The notes beneath the pieces are model-generated. The model worked only from the letters and a program-made list of their open reading frames with translations, was not told the origin of the DNA and did not search any database. A stretch of DNA of 36,642 nt from Bacteroidaceae bacterium (lineage in GTDB: Bacteria; Bacteroidota; Bacteroidia; Bacteroidales; Bacteroidaceae). Below are positions 9,335 to 17,400 of the stretch, piece after piece (positions within the stretch are counted from its first letter, which is position 1; each line of letters starts with the position of its first letter). The DNA lies in the NCBI GenBank assembly GCA_900771425.1, contig CAAGNV010000100.1, positions 1-36,642 of the forward strand. Reading direction: 5' to 3'. Position numbers and translations under genes: made by a program.

Positions 9335-10171
9335 ATGCCGACATACGACATACGACCACTGCAACTCCGACTGCTCGACATCTTGATGGTCATTCATCAA
9401 GTGTGTGAGGAGCACGGACTGCACTATTACCTCGCCGACGGATCACTCATCGGTGCCGTGCGCCACAAGGGATTCATCCCGTGGGACGATGACATGGACA
9501 TCTGTATGCCACGCCCTGACTACGAGCAGTTCATACAGCATGCCCGCGAGTGGCTGCCAAGCCGTTATGAGTTTGTCTGTTTCGAACTCGACAAGGACTA
9601 CCCCCTCCACTTCGGTAAGGTGCAAGATGCCGAATCGACACTCGTCGAACGCCCTCACCTATATTACCTCGGCGGAGTGTACGTCGATGTGTTCCCTATC
9701 GACGGAGCACCGAAATGCAAGGTGGCACAGTGGTTGTGGAACGCTCGGTATAAGTTCCTGACCAGCATGTTATATCTCAGTTTCCGCGACCCATACAAGC
9801 ACGGGCACGGACCGTCGTCGTGGATGCCGCTGCTCGTACGCCGTGTCATGCCGATGGCAGGCTGGCAGCGAGCCGTCAAGCGCTGCATGATGGAGTATGA
9901 CTTCGACCGATGCCAGTATGTGTCGTTCAACCACAACGATGCACTCGGGGCAATGATCGACAAGGATAAAGTGCTGGGCGAACCGACACCGATTGCATTC
10001 GAGGATAAGGAAGTATGGGGATTGCGCGACAACGACAGTTACCTCACCCAACTCTTCGGCGACTACATGACTCCGCCGCCAGCCGACAAAATCCATCAGC
10101 ACAACTTCTTCTACATGGATCTCGACAGCCCTTATCGCTCGTTCGACAAGAGCCGGCTCAAGACCAACTAA
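9335..10171 (+). CDS. LicD family phosphotransferase (first copy)
   Basis: LicD proteins transfer a phospho-alcohol, such as phosphocholine or a related group, from a CDP-activated donor to a surface glycan. This 278-aa protein has the family core: YYLADGSLIGAVRH around Asp35 and the acidic cluster FIPWDDDMDICMPR with Asp51-53 and Asp55, matching a nucleotidyltransferase-type metal site. VYVDVFPIDG follows. The next gene encodes a cytidylyltransferase that could make the CDP donor, and the gene before is a glycosyltransferase, so all three probably act on one glycan. The alcohol is not determinable from sequence. Confidence 0.85.
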   Translation: MPTYDIRPLQLRLLDILMVIHQVCEEHGLHYYLADGSLIGAVRHKGFIPWDDDMDICMPRPDYEQFIQHAREWLPSRYEFVCFELDKDYPLHFGKVQDAESTLVERPHLYYLGGVYVDVFPIDGAPKCKVAQWLWNARYKFLTSMLYLSFRDPYKHGHGPSSWMPLLVRRVMPMAGWQRAVKRCMMEYDFDRCQYVSFNHNDALGAMIDKDKVLGEPTPIAFEDKEVWGLRDNDSYLTQLFGDYMTPPPADKIHQHNFFYMDLDSPYRSFDKSRLKTN

Positions 10172-10214
10172 ATCAGAATCCACTAAATTCATTTATACAA
10201 ACTGCTGCTCATCA

Positions 10215-10619
10215 ATGAAAAAGGTATTGACCGTAGGTGTTTATGACTTGCTCCACATCGGACACGTGGAGTTGTTTCGCAAGGCAAAGAAACTGGGCGA
10301 CCACCTCATCGTGGCTGTTCAGGAGAGCGATGTCATCCTGAAGTACAAGCCTGAAGCCAAGATGGTCTATACCACCGAGGAACGCTGCTACATGGTCAAG
10401 GCAATACGTTATGTCGATGAGGTAATCACGTATAAGGGCGTTGATGAATTGATGGCTCAGGTCGATTTCGACATCTTTGCCAAAGGTCCCGACCAGAACC
10501 ACCCGGGCTTCCAGGCAGCCGTCGAGTGGTGCAAGTCGCACGGCAAGGAGGTCGTCATCCTGCCGCGCACCGAGGGCGTTTCCTCCTCTTGGCTAAAGGA
10601 AACAATCAAGAGCATGTGA
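10215..10619 (+). CDS. TagD-like glycerol-3-phosphate/phospho-alcohol cytidylyltransferase
   Basis: Small (134 aa) nucleotidyltransferase that joins CTP to a phospho-alcohol, most like glycerol-3-phosphate cytidylyltransferase TagD (about 130 aa). The two catalytic signatures are present: HIGH at 14-17 (GVYDLLHIGHVELFRKAK) and RTEGVSSS at 118-125. Its position directly after a LicD gene suggests it supplies CDP-glycerol or a related CDP-alcohol to the LicD transferases. Phosphoethanolamine or phosphocholine cytidylyltransferase activity cannot be excluded. It ends 348 bp before the converging minus-strand kinase gene. Confidence 0.87.
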   Translation: MKKVLTVGVYDLLHIGHVELFRKAKKLGDHLIVAVQESDVILKYKPEAKMVYTTEERCYMVKAIRYVDEVITYKGVDELMAQVDFDIFAKGPDQNHPGFQAAVEWCKSHGKEVVILPRTEGVSSSWLKETIKSM

Positions 10620-10649
10620 GTTTGAGGCTTTTTTCTTCACGCCTCAAAC
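10620..10649 (+). terminator. terminator-like hairpin after the cytidylyltransferase gene
   Basis: A 9-bp perfect stem GTTTGAGGC / GCCTCAAAC (10620-10628 and 10641-10649) starts at the base right after the TGA. The loop, not the tail, carries the T run, so its terminator strength is uncertain. Confidence 0.55.
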
Positions 10650-10740
10650 ACAAACTGCACGTATGCCGTGCCGATATCGTCTTTCTGTTAAACATTACTC
10701 TACCATTCGCTTTGTCATCTGCTTCCGTTTCTTCCAAGTG

Positions 10741-10914
10741 AAGCATTTGGGTCTTATGCCAGTCCCACCTGCTTGGTACTGCAGTCCCACCTGCTTGGGA
10801 CTGGAGTCCCACCTGCTTGGGACTGGCGTACTACCTGCTCGGTACTGGCGTACTTCCTGCTCAGTACTGGCGTACTTCCTGCTCAGTACTGGCGTACTTC
10901 CTGCTCGGTACTGG
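10741..10914. repeat. array of seven 22-bp palindromic tandem units
   Basis: Seven contiguous 22-bp units occupy 10761-10914. Units 2-3 carry arms AGTCCC and GGGACT; units 5-6 carry GTACT and AGTAC; all seven keep the central CCTGCT. The arms therefore changed together so that pairing was kept. Each arm can also pair with the next unit's arm across a short linker (AGTAC-TGGC-GTACT), giving alternating inverted half-sites about every 11 bp. The 20 bases before unit 1 (AAGCATTTGGGTCTTATGCC) resemble the unit of the 27407-27472 array. It lies between converging genes. 22 is not a multiple of 3, so it is not a coding repeat. Confidence 0.85.
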
Positions 10915-10967
10915 AATAATATGCAGGAGTTACTGGCTCCGCATCTGTACGATGTGGTGATTGTTGC

Positions 10968-11717
10968 TTATCGGAAGTTGTGGCGAAGGTGGCGCCATGA
11001 GAGTTTAGGACTTTCAAAGTCGTCGAGCAGTGCCATCATTTCGTTGACGCACTGGTCGGCATCCCAGCCTCGGGCAGCAGCATATTGTGCGATGATGGCC
11101 TTCATGGTCGGGCGTTCATGCGTCAGACGCACGAGGTTGCGGAGGCATTGGCTGCGTGTGGGACTTGTGACGAAGCGTGAACGGTTGATGTCGATGACGG
11201 AGAAGTGGAAAGTGCCGTCGGGCATGGTGCGGTAAAGTATGTTGCTGAGATTTATGTCGCCGTGTAGGAATCCCTTGCCGTGCATCTGTGCTATGAACTG
11301 GGCAAGCGATTGTATGAGTGCCTCGTTCCCGTCGGGTTGTTGGCGTAGGAAACGGCAGTCGGGGTCGTCGGTGTATGCCGATACGAAATAACCCTGGCGG
11401 AATAGTCCTCCGGCATATTCTTCGATGCAGGCAATGGGCTGGGGCGTGTCGATGCCCAACTCGCCAAGCCGCAACGCGAAGGTGTATGCCCGCTTTGCCT
11501 TGCTGGGGCGTAGGCAGGTGTAGTCGATGCGCTGGTGCAGCATCGGCTGCTTGAACCGTTTGGCTACGAGTGTCTGGCCGTCGAGCAGAAAGAGACGGAC
11601 TTTGTTGCGCTTGTCGTATATGAGCCTGCCTGTGGTGTCGTACTCGGCAGGCAACCGGTGCAGCCAGTCGGTCAGGTGCTGGTAGTCTGGGTTGATGATG
11701 TATCGGTAGGAGGACAT
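10968..11717 (-). CDS. lipopolysaccharide kinase InaA/WaaP-like protein
   Basis: Small atypical kinase of the InaA/Kdo-kinase group, likely phosphorylating a sugar of a surface lipopolysaccharide. Visible are the nucleotide-contacting Lys53 (VAKRF), the catalytic loop HGDINLSN (Asp154 and Asn159) and a DFG-equivalent VIDINRSRF (Asp176). There is no membrane segment. Length 249 aa is normal for the family. It lies 71 bp downstream of a LicD gene in the same direction, and across a convergent gap from a cytidylyltransferase, which supports a role in phosphate decoration of the same surface glycan. The substrate is an inference. Confidence 0.8.
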   Translation of the reverse strand: MSSYRYIINPDYQHLTDWLHRLPAEYDTTGRLIYDKRNKVRLFLLDGQTLVAKRFKQPMLHQRIDYTCLRPSKAKRAYTFALRLGELGIDTPQPIACIEEYAGGLFRQGYFVSAYTDDPDCRFLRQQPDGNEALIQSLAQFIAQMHGKGFLHGDINLSNILYRTMPDGTFHFSVIDINRSRFVTSPTRSQCLRNLVRLTHERPTMKAIIAQYAAARGWDADQCVNEMMALLDDFESPKLSWRHLRHNFR

Positions 11718-11782
11718 TAATTAGTAATTAATAATTTATAATTTATAATTAATAATTGAGAATGGCTAACGGCTAACGGCTA
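11718..11782. repeat. AT-rich and heptamer repeat spacer
   Basis: The gap between the LicD and kinase genes is made of simple repeats. 11718-11758 is almost pure A/T, built from TAATTAATAATTTATAA-type blocks. 11762-11782 is three 7-bp units (ATGGCTA, ACGGCTA, ACGGCTA). The same heptamer family fills the gap at 13724-13751. Confidence 0.75.
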
Positions 11783-11788
11783 AAAGTC

Positions 11789-12658
11789 CTATCCCTCGGT
11801 AAGTTGGAGGTGGCTGGGTACACGGAAAATCATCTGTCCGTGCTGTGTGGGTGCCTTGACGGGCTTCATGTAATCGCCGTATTGCAGTCGCAGTACTTCG
11901 TCGTAACCGGCTGGCACTGGTACTTGTATGTGCTCGAACGGCATCCAGACGGTCTGGTCGTAGCAGGTGAGCGGCACGATTGGCAGTGTCATACGCTGGC
12001 AGAGGTATGCTGCGTAGGGGGTGCGGTCGTCGTGGCGTACGGAGCGCATCACTGCCTCGAACTTGCCGAACCAGTATTTGTCGGACAGGCAGTTGACGTG
12101 GCTGCGAATGTATCGGTACCATGAGTGTGGTATGCGGTCACGCAGTTTCATTGCGAGTTTTAGTTTCAGACGTACTGACTTCACACGGTTGTAGTGGCGC
12201 TTGAAGGCGCGCGGGGTGGTCGGTACTGAGTCGAGCACGAATATGTCGATGTAGATGCACTGCTGATGGCGCTGGTGGCTGTCCTTGCGCATTGCAGTGG
12301 TTCCCTTCATGTGGAGTTGGGCGAAGCGGTTGATGTAGTATTCGTGGGTCGTGATGGTCTGCAGGAAATAGGGGTCGCGGAATTCGGCAGACAGCGACAT
12401 GAGTCTGTCGTAGTCTTCGCGTGGCATCGCTACGTCGATGTCGTCGTCCCACGGTATGAATCCCTTCTCACGGACTGCTCCGATGAGTGTCCCTGAGTCG
12501 GCAAACACACGCAGTCCGTTTTCCTTGCATACGCGTATGAGTTCCTGCAGCAGGTCGAGCTGAACTGCCCACACTTGCTTCATCTCGGCTGTTATGGTGT
12601 AGTCGCGTCGTACTTCTTCGTGCAGAAAGTCCTGTGGTACTTGGTATTTCAGTTTCAT
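11789..12658 (-). CDS. LicD family phosphotransferase (second copy)
   Basis: Second LicD protein (289 aa), distinct in sequence from the one at 9335. It has the same core: ADSGTLIGAVREKGFIPW followed by the acidic cluster DDDIDVAMPR (Asp71-73, Asp75), then YIDIFVLDS. The start at 12658 (MKLKYQVPQD) overlaps the stop of the upstream glycosyltransferase by 4 bases (ATGA), so they are translationally coupled; the open frame upstream of it is a shadow. Likely adds a second phospho-alcohol, or the same one at another position, on the surface glycan, using a CDP donor such as that made by the cytidylyltransferase at 10215. Confidence 0.83.
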   Translation of the reverse strand: MKLKYQVPQDFLHEEVRRDYTITAEMKQVWAVQLDLLQELIRVCKENGLRVFADSGTLIGAVREKGFIPWDDDIDVAMPREDYDRLMSLSAEFRDPYFLQTITTHEYYINRFAQLHMKGTTAMRKDSHQRHQQCIYIDIFVLDSVPTTPRAFKRHYNRVKSVRLKLKLAMKLRDRIPHSWYRYIRSHVNCLSDKYWFGKFEAVMRSVRHDDRTPYAAYLCQRMTLPIVPLTCYDQTVWMPFEHIQVPVPAGYDEVLRLQYGDYMKPVKAPTQHGQMIFRVPSHLQLTEG

Positions 12659-13695
12659 CGTTGTAGTTGCAGTTGGTTTATGACTTTGGCGAACGCGGTG
12701 CGGAAGTAGTATCCGTCGTTCAGCCGTTCGCTTACTTTGACGGCATTCTGCTTCATGCGGTTGTATTCTTCCGGCGTGATGCTGTTGAGCACTTGGTCGA
12801 TGTCTTCGAGCGAGTCGATGCAGATGCCGATGCCGTTCTCCTCGACAAACGGAGCGAGTCCGGCATGCTTGCTCAGTATGACCGGCGCATGGCAGCGTAG
12901 GTAAAGCCCTACCTTGTGTGGGTTGTTGTATGCCATGTATTCGCCGATGCGCCCTTTGCCTTCGCTGAGCGATTCGCCGTACCATGAAAGTCCGAAGTCG
13001 CCGTGGTTGTGGCGCATCAGGTCGTAGTCGTTGCAGAATCCCTCTTCGATCAATGAGCCGTCGGCCTGCGTGCGGTCGAAGTTGTTGCCGTACAGGTGCA
13101 GCTTGTGGGTGCCGAGGTATGGCGGCATCATGTATAGGTATGCGTTCGACTTGGTGCTGAGGCTGCCGGCAAAGAACAGACTGTAGTCGGCTGACGACGT
13201 CGGAAGTGTGCGCTCGGACTGTATCGGCGTGGGCGACAGATAGTCGAAGATGCCGATGATGACCATCTCGCCTTGGTAGCCTTTGTCCTTGAGCCACTGA
13301 TACATCGTGGCATTGTGTACGATGAGCGCGTCGGAGTGTGCCAGTCGGCGCATCTCGCGCTCGACGGTGAGTTTCTTGCGTCGGAACGAACCGAGGTCGT
13401 GAATCAGCGACACGACTGTTGCCCCGCGGCGGTGGGCTATGTCGCACACGAACTCATAGTACTTCTTCATCGGGTATTGCAACAGCAGTACGTCGCCACG
13501 GCGTATGGTACACACCGCCTTGACTACTCCCGTCAGCGTGAGGAAGAAGTCGATGACCATGTTGCTGTGAGTGGTGCGTGGCAGCCCGAGGTTATGGAAT
13601 CCCTCATGGTCCATAATCTTCTCGAAGTCGGTCTTGGCACGTCCGCCGCCCGAGCGTAATGTCTTGTAGTTGCGCGATATGTAACAGTTTCGCAT
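12655..13695 (-). CDS. glycosyltransferase resembling WbbI/Gtf3 (GT113-like)
   Basis: Glycosyltransferase of 346 aa. The motif LIHDLGSFRRKKLTVERE (from residue 97) followed by ADALIVHNATMYQWLKDKG-like sequence is characteristic of the group that holds the galactofuranosyltransferase WbbI and streptococcal Gtf3; I assign it by that pattern from memory. A donor-binding half follows, with YGESLSEGKGRIGEYMAYNNPHK. Start set at 13695 (MRNCYISRNY); a Met 12 codons upstream is also in frame. Its stop overlaps the LicD start by 4 bases. It probably adds a galactofuranose or hexose to the glycan decorated by the LicD proteins. Confidence 0.72.
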   Translation of the reverse strand: MRNCYISRNYKTLRSGGGRAKTDFEKIMDHEGFHNLGLPRTTHSNMVIDFFLTLTGVVKAVCTIRRGDVLLLQYPMKKYYEFVCDIAHRRGATVVSLIHDLGSFRRKKLTVEREMRRLAHSDALIVHNATMYQWLKDKGYQGEMVIIGIFDYLSPTPIQSERTLPTSSADYSLFFAGSLSTKSNAYLYMMPPYLGTHKLHLYGNNFDRTQADGSLIEEGFCNDYDLMRHNHGDFGLSWYGESLSEGKGRIGEYMAYNNPHKVGLYLRCHAPVILSKHAGLAPFVEENGIGICIDSLEDIDQVLNSITPEEYNRMKQNAVKVSERLNDGYYFRTAFAKVINQLQLQR

Positions 13696-13723
13696 GTTCG
13701 TGATGTTATGTTGATGAGAGCCA

Positions 13724-13751
13724 ATGGCCAACGGCTAATGGCTAATGGCCG
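13724..13751. repeat. heptamer tandem repeat spacer
   Basis: Four 7-bp units (ATGGCCA, ACGGCTA, ATGGCTA, ATGGCCG) run right up to the stop codon of the GH43 gene. The consensus A(T/C)GGC(T/C)A is shared with 11762-11782. Confidence 0.75.
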
Positions 13752-14783
13752 TTATCGGCGTGGCCGCCGTGGGAATGCCGGACGCTGGTATGTGGTTACG
13801 GCAGGCTCAAGGTCGCGCCATTCGCCTGTAGTATAGTTGATTTCGAACTTTGGGTGATATACGAACTCGCACTTGCCGTCGTCGAATGTCACGGGGAAGA
13901 TTATGGTCTTGGAGCGTGGCAGGTCGGGATCCATCCAGCGGTCACCCACGTAGAGGTATGTGGTCTGCTTTGTGCCTCGGATGGTCAGAATGTTGTCGGC
14001 CTGGGTGTGATAGGCTATGCGGTCGCCGATGTCGGTGAGGTCGGTCCAGTCCTTGTCGATTTGCTTCGTGCTGCTGAGCTTGCATTGGTTGGGATTCCAT
14101 CCGGTGCATGCCGACGAGAGCATGTAATAGAGTCCGCCGACATGGGCTATGGCTGGTGCCTCGCGCTGCTGACCCTTGAACAGTATGGTACACTCTACTG
14201 GTTCGAGGTAATCGTCGGACAGGCGGAAGAGTCCTATGTGCTGGTTCTCTTCGATGGTCGAGACAAAGTATGCCGTGCCGTCTTCGTCCTGGAACACGTT
14301 GCAGTCACGGCTCTTGATGCCAAGCGGGCGTCCGCCCCAGTGGAACTTGTACGGACCGGTGATGTTGTCGCTGTAGAATACTGCGGCTTCTGATGCACGG
14401 TAGCCTTCGCCTTCCCAGTGACACCAGATGACGTACTTGCCTGTCTTCTTGCAGTAAAGTATCTTCGGACGTTCGATGAATCGTGTCTTGCCCAGTTCGG
14501 GATGAGTCACTCCGTTCTCGATGACTTTTGCCTCGAACTTCCAGTGTTGCAGGTCGCGTGAGGAGTACATGTTGACGTCGGGATTCCACGAGTTGCCTCG
14601 GTCTTCGCCGACCATGTACCATGTGTCGCCTACACGGACGAATCCGGGTGCATGGGCCTGGACGATGTTGCTGTCGTTGTCGTACCAGAGCTGACCGTTG
14701 GTGATGGTGGTCCATTCGCCGTCCTGTGCCTGTGCAGTGATGGCGTAGAGCATGATGAGCAAGAGTGTGATGGTTTGTTTCAT
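13752..14783 (-). CDS. secreted GH43 family glycosidase, exo-galactanase-like
   Basis: Five-bladed beta-propeller glycosidase of GH43 with a signal peptide (MKQTITLLLIMLYAITAQA). Start set at 14783; the open frame upstream lacks family features. ERPK at 104-107, HWEG at 122-125 and GIKSRDCNVFQDEDG at 155-169 resemble GH43 subfamilies that contain exo-beta-1,3-galactanases (such as subfamily 24), in which the usual N-terminal catalytic Asp base is replaced. Here that region reads IVQAHAPGF. Together with the CE12, GH2 and GH105 genes this fits degradation of pectic or arabinogalactan side chains. The subfamily call is from memory and tentative; GH43 itself is firm. Confidence 0.8.
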   Translation of the reverse strand: MKQTITLLLIMLYAITAQAQDGEWTTITNGQLWYDNDSNIVQAHAPGFVRVGDTWYMVGEDRGNSWNPDVNMYSSRDLQHWKFEAKVIENGVTHPELGKTRFIERPKILYCKKTGKYVIWCHWEGEGYRASEAAVFYSDNITGPYKFHWGGRPLGIKSRDCNVFQDEDGTAYFVSTIEENQHIGLFRLSDDYLEPVECTILFKGQQREAPAIAHVGGLYYMLSSACTGWNPNQCKLSSTKQIDKDWTDLTDIGDRIAYHTQADNILTIRGTKQTTYLYVGDRWMDPDLPRSKTIIFPVTFDDGKCEFVYHPKFEINYTTGEWRDLEPAVTTYQRPAFPRRPRR

Positions 14784-14883
14784 AAGGTATAAGTGTTGGT
14801 TAATGTCTTGTTGATTAGTAGGTCTTGTCGGGGTGGGGCGCACTGTGTGGATATGGCTTCGCCGACGTGCAATGATAAAAAAA

Positions 14884-14909
14884 GAAGTGGGGCATAGTAT
14901 CCCCACTTC
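14884..14909 (-). terminator. intrinsic terminator of the DUF4270 gene
   Basis: A 9-bp perfect stem GAAGTGGGG / CCCCACTTC with an 8-nt loop, followed on the minus strand by a run of seven T. It lies 18 bases past the DUF4270 stop codon, so the GH43 gene downstream needs its own promoter. Confidence 0.85.
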
Positions 14910-14926
14910 GTGTATGTCAGTCGATG

Positions 14927-16297
14927 CTACTTGTTGTATCTTGAGTAGATTACGTTCATCTTGACCCTGTCGTTCTTGCCGCCTACGAGTCGTGAGCTGG
15001 TCATGCTGAAGTCGTGGCAAACCTTGACGAGCGTGTTCTTTGTGTCGTATGTCGCTTCGACCGGTATGAGCAGTACTTTATCGTAGTTCTCGGTTGCCTT
15101 GCCGCTTTGTTTCTCGTTCATCATGACGCGCAGCAGCTGCGATATGTTGGTGAAGTCGTAACTGTTGTTGTTGGCGTTGAAGTTGGCGAGGAACGAAGTC
15201 CTGTTGTCGCACACCTGATACTTCTCGAAGTAACCGTCGAGGTAGTCGTCGAGTCGCACCATGAGCAGTGTCTTTGGTATGCTGAGTCGGAATGTGCTGT
15301 GCTTGTTGTCGTTATATCGTATGAACGAGATGCTTGCCGAGTTGATGGTGTCGTTGTAGTTGAGTTGGTTGGCTGGCAGTGTTGCCATGGTGAATATGCC
15401 TGCCGGACTCTTGACGTATGTTGCCTCGGTGTCGCTGAGTAACTTGTCGAGGTTCTGGTTCTCGAATCGTGTTGACTGCACTACTTCTTCGGTCATGGCA
15501 AACTGGCATACGCCGGTGGTGTCGGCATCGTATTCCTGGTCGTGATAGCGGAAGAACATGTTGAACTGTACTGCGTCGATGTAGGCGATGGCTCCGTCGC
15601 CGCATTCAAGCTTGAAGTAGAAGCCTTTCGAACCGGTGAGACCTGTCTGGAACCATGTGTCTGACGACTTGAATGCTTCCGGCGACTTGCGGTAGTAGTC
15701 GTAGATGTCCTGACCTATCTGGCGCGGCAGCGTGACGTAGATATTGCGGTTGTAGTCGCTGCCCCATCGGGTGTCGTCGTCGATGCTTCGGTCAGACAGG
15801 GTAAACCACTTGACTGCCAGTGGTTCTGCCTGTGCGTCGTAGTACTCGGTAGGGTCGATGTTGGTGTAGTAGTCTTTGTTTGGGTCGAGTGGCTTGTCGA
15901 GTGGATATATTGATAGTTTGAATGTGGCAAGTGTGTCGCCGATGTAGTCGCTGACGAACATACGGAGCTTGACGTCGGTGATGAGGTCGTCCTTGACGGT
16001 GTCAGGGAATGCAAATCGCTCGCTGCAGTAGAGTTGTGCCATGAAGTCGGACTTGATGACTGTACCGGTCTCGGGGTCGGTAAACTGTCCGAGGTATGCG
16101 AGGCTGTTGCGTGCGAGTACTGAGTCGCCGGCAGAGTATGACTGCGTAACGACGTCGTAGGCTTTGCTTGCCTTGGTGACGAGGTCGGTTGCCGGCATGA
16201 GGTCGCTGCCGAGCGTGTCGGTGGTGTCGTCGCAGGATATTGTCACGGCGCCGAGCAGTGCGATGAGTGCTGCTGTATATAGTTTCTTTAGATTCAT
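14927..16297 (-). CDS. DUF4270 family lipoprotein
   Basis: 456-aa lipoprotein of the Bacteroidetes-specific DUF4270 family, function unknown. The signal peptide ends in a lipobox with Cys22 (LLGAVTISCDD). Acidic residues straight after the Cys (DDTTD) resemble the Bacteroidetes signal for lipoprotein surface export, so it may be displayed outside. The rest is beta-rich with no enzymatic motif visible. It lies 72 bp downstream of the one-domain glycogen-synthase-like gene, and this pairing is, from memory, conserved in Bacteroidales. Confidence 0.8.
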   Translation of the reverse strand: MNLKKLYTAALIALLGAVTISCDDTTDTLGSDLMPATDLVTKASKAYDVVTQSYSAGDSVLARNSLAYLGQFTDPETGTVIKSDFMAQLYCSERFAFPDTVKDDLITDVKLRMFVSDYIGDTLATFKLSIYPLDKPLDPNKDYYTNIDPTEYYDAQAEPLAVKWFTLSDRSIDDDTRWGSDYNRNIYVTLPRQIGQDIYDYYRKSPEAFKSSDTWFQTGLTGSKGFYFKLECGDGAIAYIDAVQFNMFFRYHDQEYDADTTGVCQFAMTEEVVQSTRFENQNLDKLLSDTEATYVKSPAGIFTMATLPANQLNYNDTINSASISFIRYNDNKHSTFRLSIPKTLLMVRLDDYLDGYFEKYQVCDNRTSFLANFNANNNSYDFTNISQLLRVMMNEKQSGKATENYDKVLLIPVEATYDTKNTLVKVCHDFSMTSSRLVGGKNDRVKMNVIYSRYNK

Positions 16298-16369
16298 TGT
16301 CTGTGTGTTAGTATGTATGGCTGTGCTTCTGTCTGTGTGGCAGGTGGCGCATTGTGCCGCTGTGCGTGT

Positions 16370-17182
16370 TTAGTCCATCAGTGAGTCGTAGAACTGGCTG
16401 TATGCCTGTGCGAAGTCGTCGGCTTTCTGTGCCTTGAGTACTGGTTTGCCGAGTTCCTTGGCGTATGCTGTGATGTCCTTATCTACTTTTGAGTCTTCGA
16501 GGATGAGTCCGTCGGCATACTTGATTGCTATCTTTGCCAGTGATACGTAGTCGCACTTGTCGGTGCAGATGTCGGCTACGTCATCGGTGGTGATGTCGCG
16601 GAACGGTATGCTGCGGACGAATCGGTCGCCCATGTCGGTGTTGAGTTCGTTGGCTGATGCCGAGAACACGACTTTGGATTCGGCAAACGATGGTTCGTCC
16701 TGATATGCTTTCTTGATGAGGATCGGTGCCATGGCTGTAGCCCATCCGTGGCAATGTATCACGTCGGGTACCCAGCGCAGTTTCTTCACTGTCTCGAGTA
16801 CGCCGCGTGCGTAGAAGATGGCGCGCTCACCGTTGTCGGTGTATTCGGTGCCGTTTTCGTCGCACTTGATACCCTTGCGCTGGAAGAAGTCCTCGTTGTC
16901 GATGAAGTATATCTGTATGTGTGCCGACTGAAGCGAGGCCACCTTGATGATGAGTGGGTGGTCCGTATCGTCGATAATCAGATTCATTCCTGAAAGTCGG
17001 ATTACCTCGTGCAGTTGGTTTCTACGTTCGTTGATTACACCCCATTTAGGCGAGAATGTACGAATCTCGTGCCCAAGCTCCTGAATGGATTGGGGCAGGG
17101 ACAACCCCTTTTTTGAAAGTGTTGTTTCTGGTACGAACGGCATCATCTCTGTAGTGATGAAAAGGATCTTTTTTGCTTTCAT
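16370..17182 (-). CDS. glycogen/starch synthase N-terminal-domain protein (GT5-like)
   Basis: 270-aa protein matching only the N-terminal half of bacterial glycogen synthase (KKILFITTEMMPFVPET, later WVPDVIHCHGWATAMAP). The usual ADP-glucose contact KTGGL reads SKKGL here (23-27), and the whole C-terminal Rossmann domain of a GT-B enzyme is missing: the gene ends cleanly and is followed by DUF4270. It is therefore probably not an active glycogen synthase. The short form is recurrent in Bacteroidales, so this looks like a lineage-specific protein rather than a fresh truncation. A role in regulation, glycan binding or a subunit function is possible. Confidence 0.82.
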   Translation of the reverse strand: MKAKKILFITTEMMPFVPETTLSKKGLSLPQSIQELGHEIRTFSPKWGVINERRNQLHEVIRLSGMNLIIDDTDHPLIIKVASLQSAHIQIYFIDNEDFFQRKGIKCDENGTEYTDNGERAIFYARGVLETVKKLRWVPDVIHCHGWATAMAPILIKKAYQDEPSFAESKVVFSASANELNTDMGDRFVRSIPFRDITTDDVADICTDKCDYVSLAKIAIKYADGLILEDSKVDKDITAYAKELGKPVLKAQKADDFAQAYSQFYDSLMD

Positions 17183-17209
17183 TTATGTATCTGTTATAGT
17201 TTGCGTATG

Positions 17210-17217
17210 CAAAGATA
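17210..17217 (-). promoter_or_regulatory. -7 box for the GT5-like/DUF4270 operon
   Basis: TATCTTTG on the minus strand, 28 bases before the GT5-like start codon. No clear -33 element is present. Confidence 0.55.
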
Positions 17218-17400
17218 TAAAAAATAATTCGGATTTTTACGAGTGTTTTTCCTAATTTAATGTTTTTTAGGTGCGTGAGCACGTTGTTTGTGCCATTTTG
17301 CTTTTTTCGAATGCTTGTTTCCCGTTGACGGTGCCGGCGCAGATGTGGTGCCGAAACCGTTGTGCTGCCCGTCGGTTTTGCTTCGCGGCCGTGTGCAAAG

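Noticed and set aside
10761..10914. CRISPR array
   Set aside because: Units are contiguous without unique spacers, and no cas genes are near.
10663..11235. 190-codon plus-strand open frame through the 22-bp array
   Set aside because: It reads through a 22-bp repeat, which shifts frame each unit, and runs antisense into the kinase gene; no family features.
12659..13447. N-terminal extension of the second LicD open frame
   Set aside because: This part is the shadow of the GT113-like gene; LicD homology starts at 12658, with an ATGA overlap that explains the real start.
16370..17182. Functional glycogen synthase glgA
   Set aside because: The donor-binding domain and the KTGGL motif are missing.
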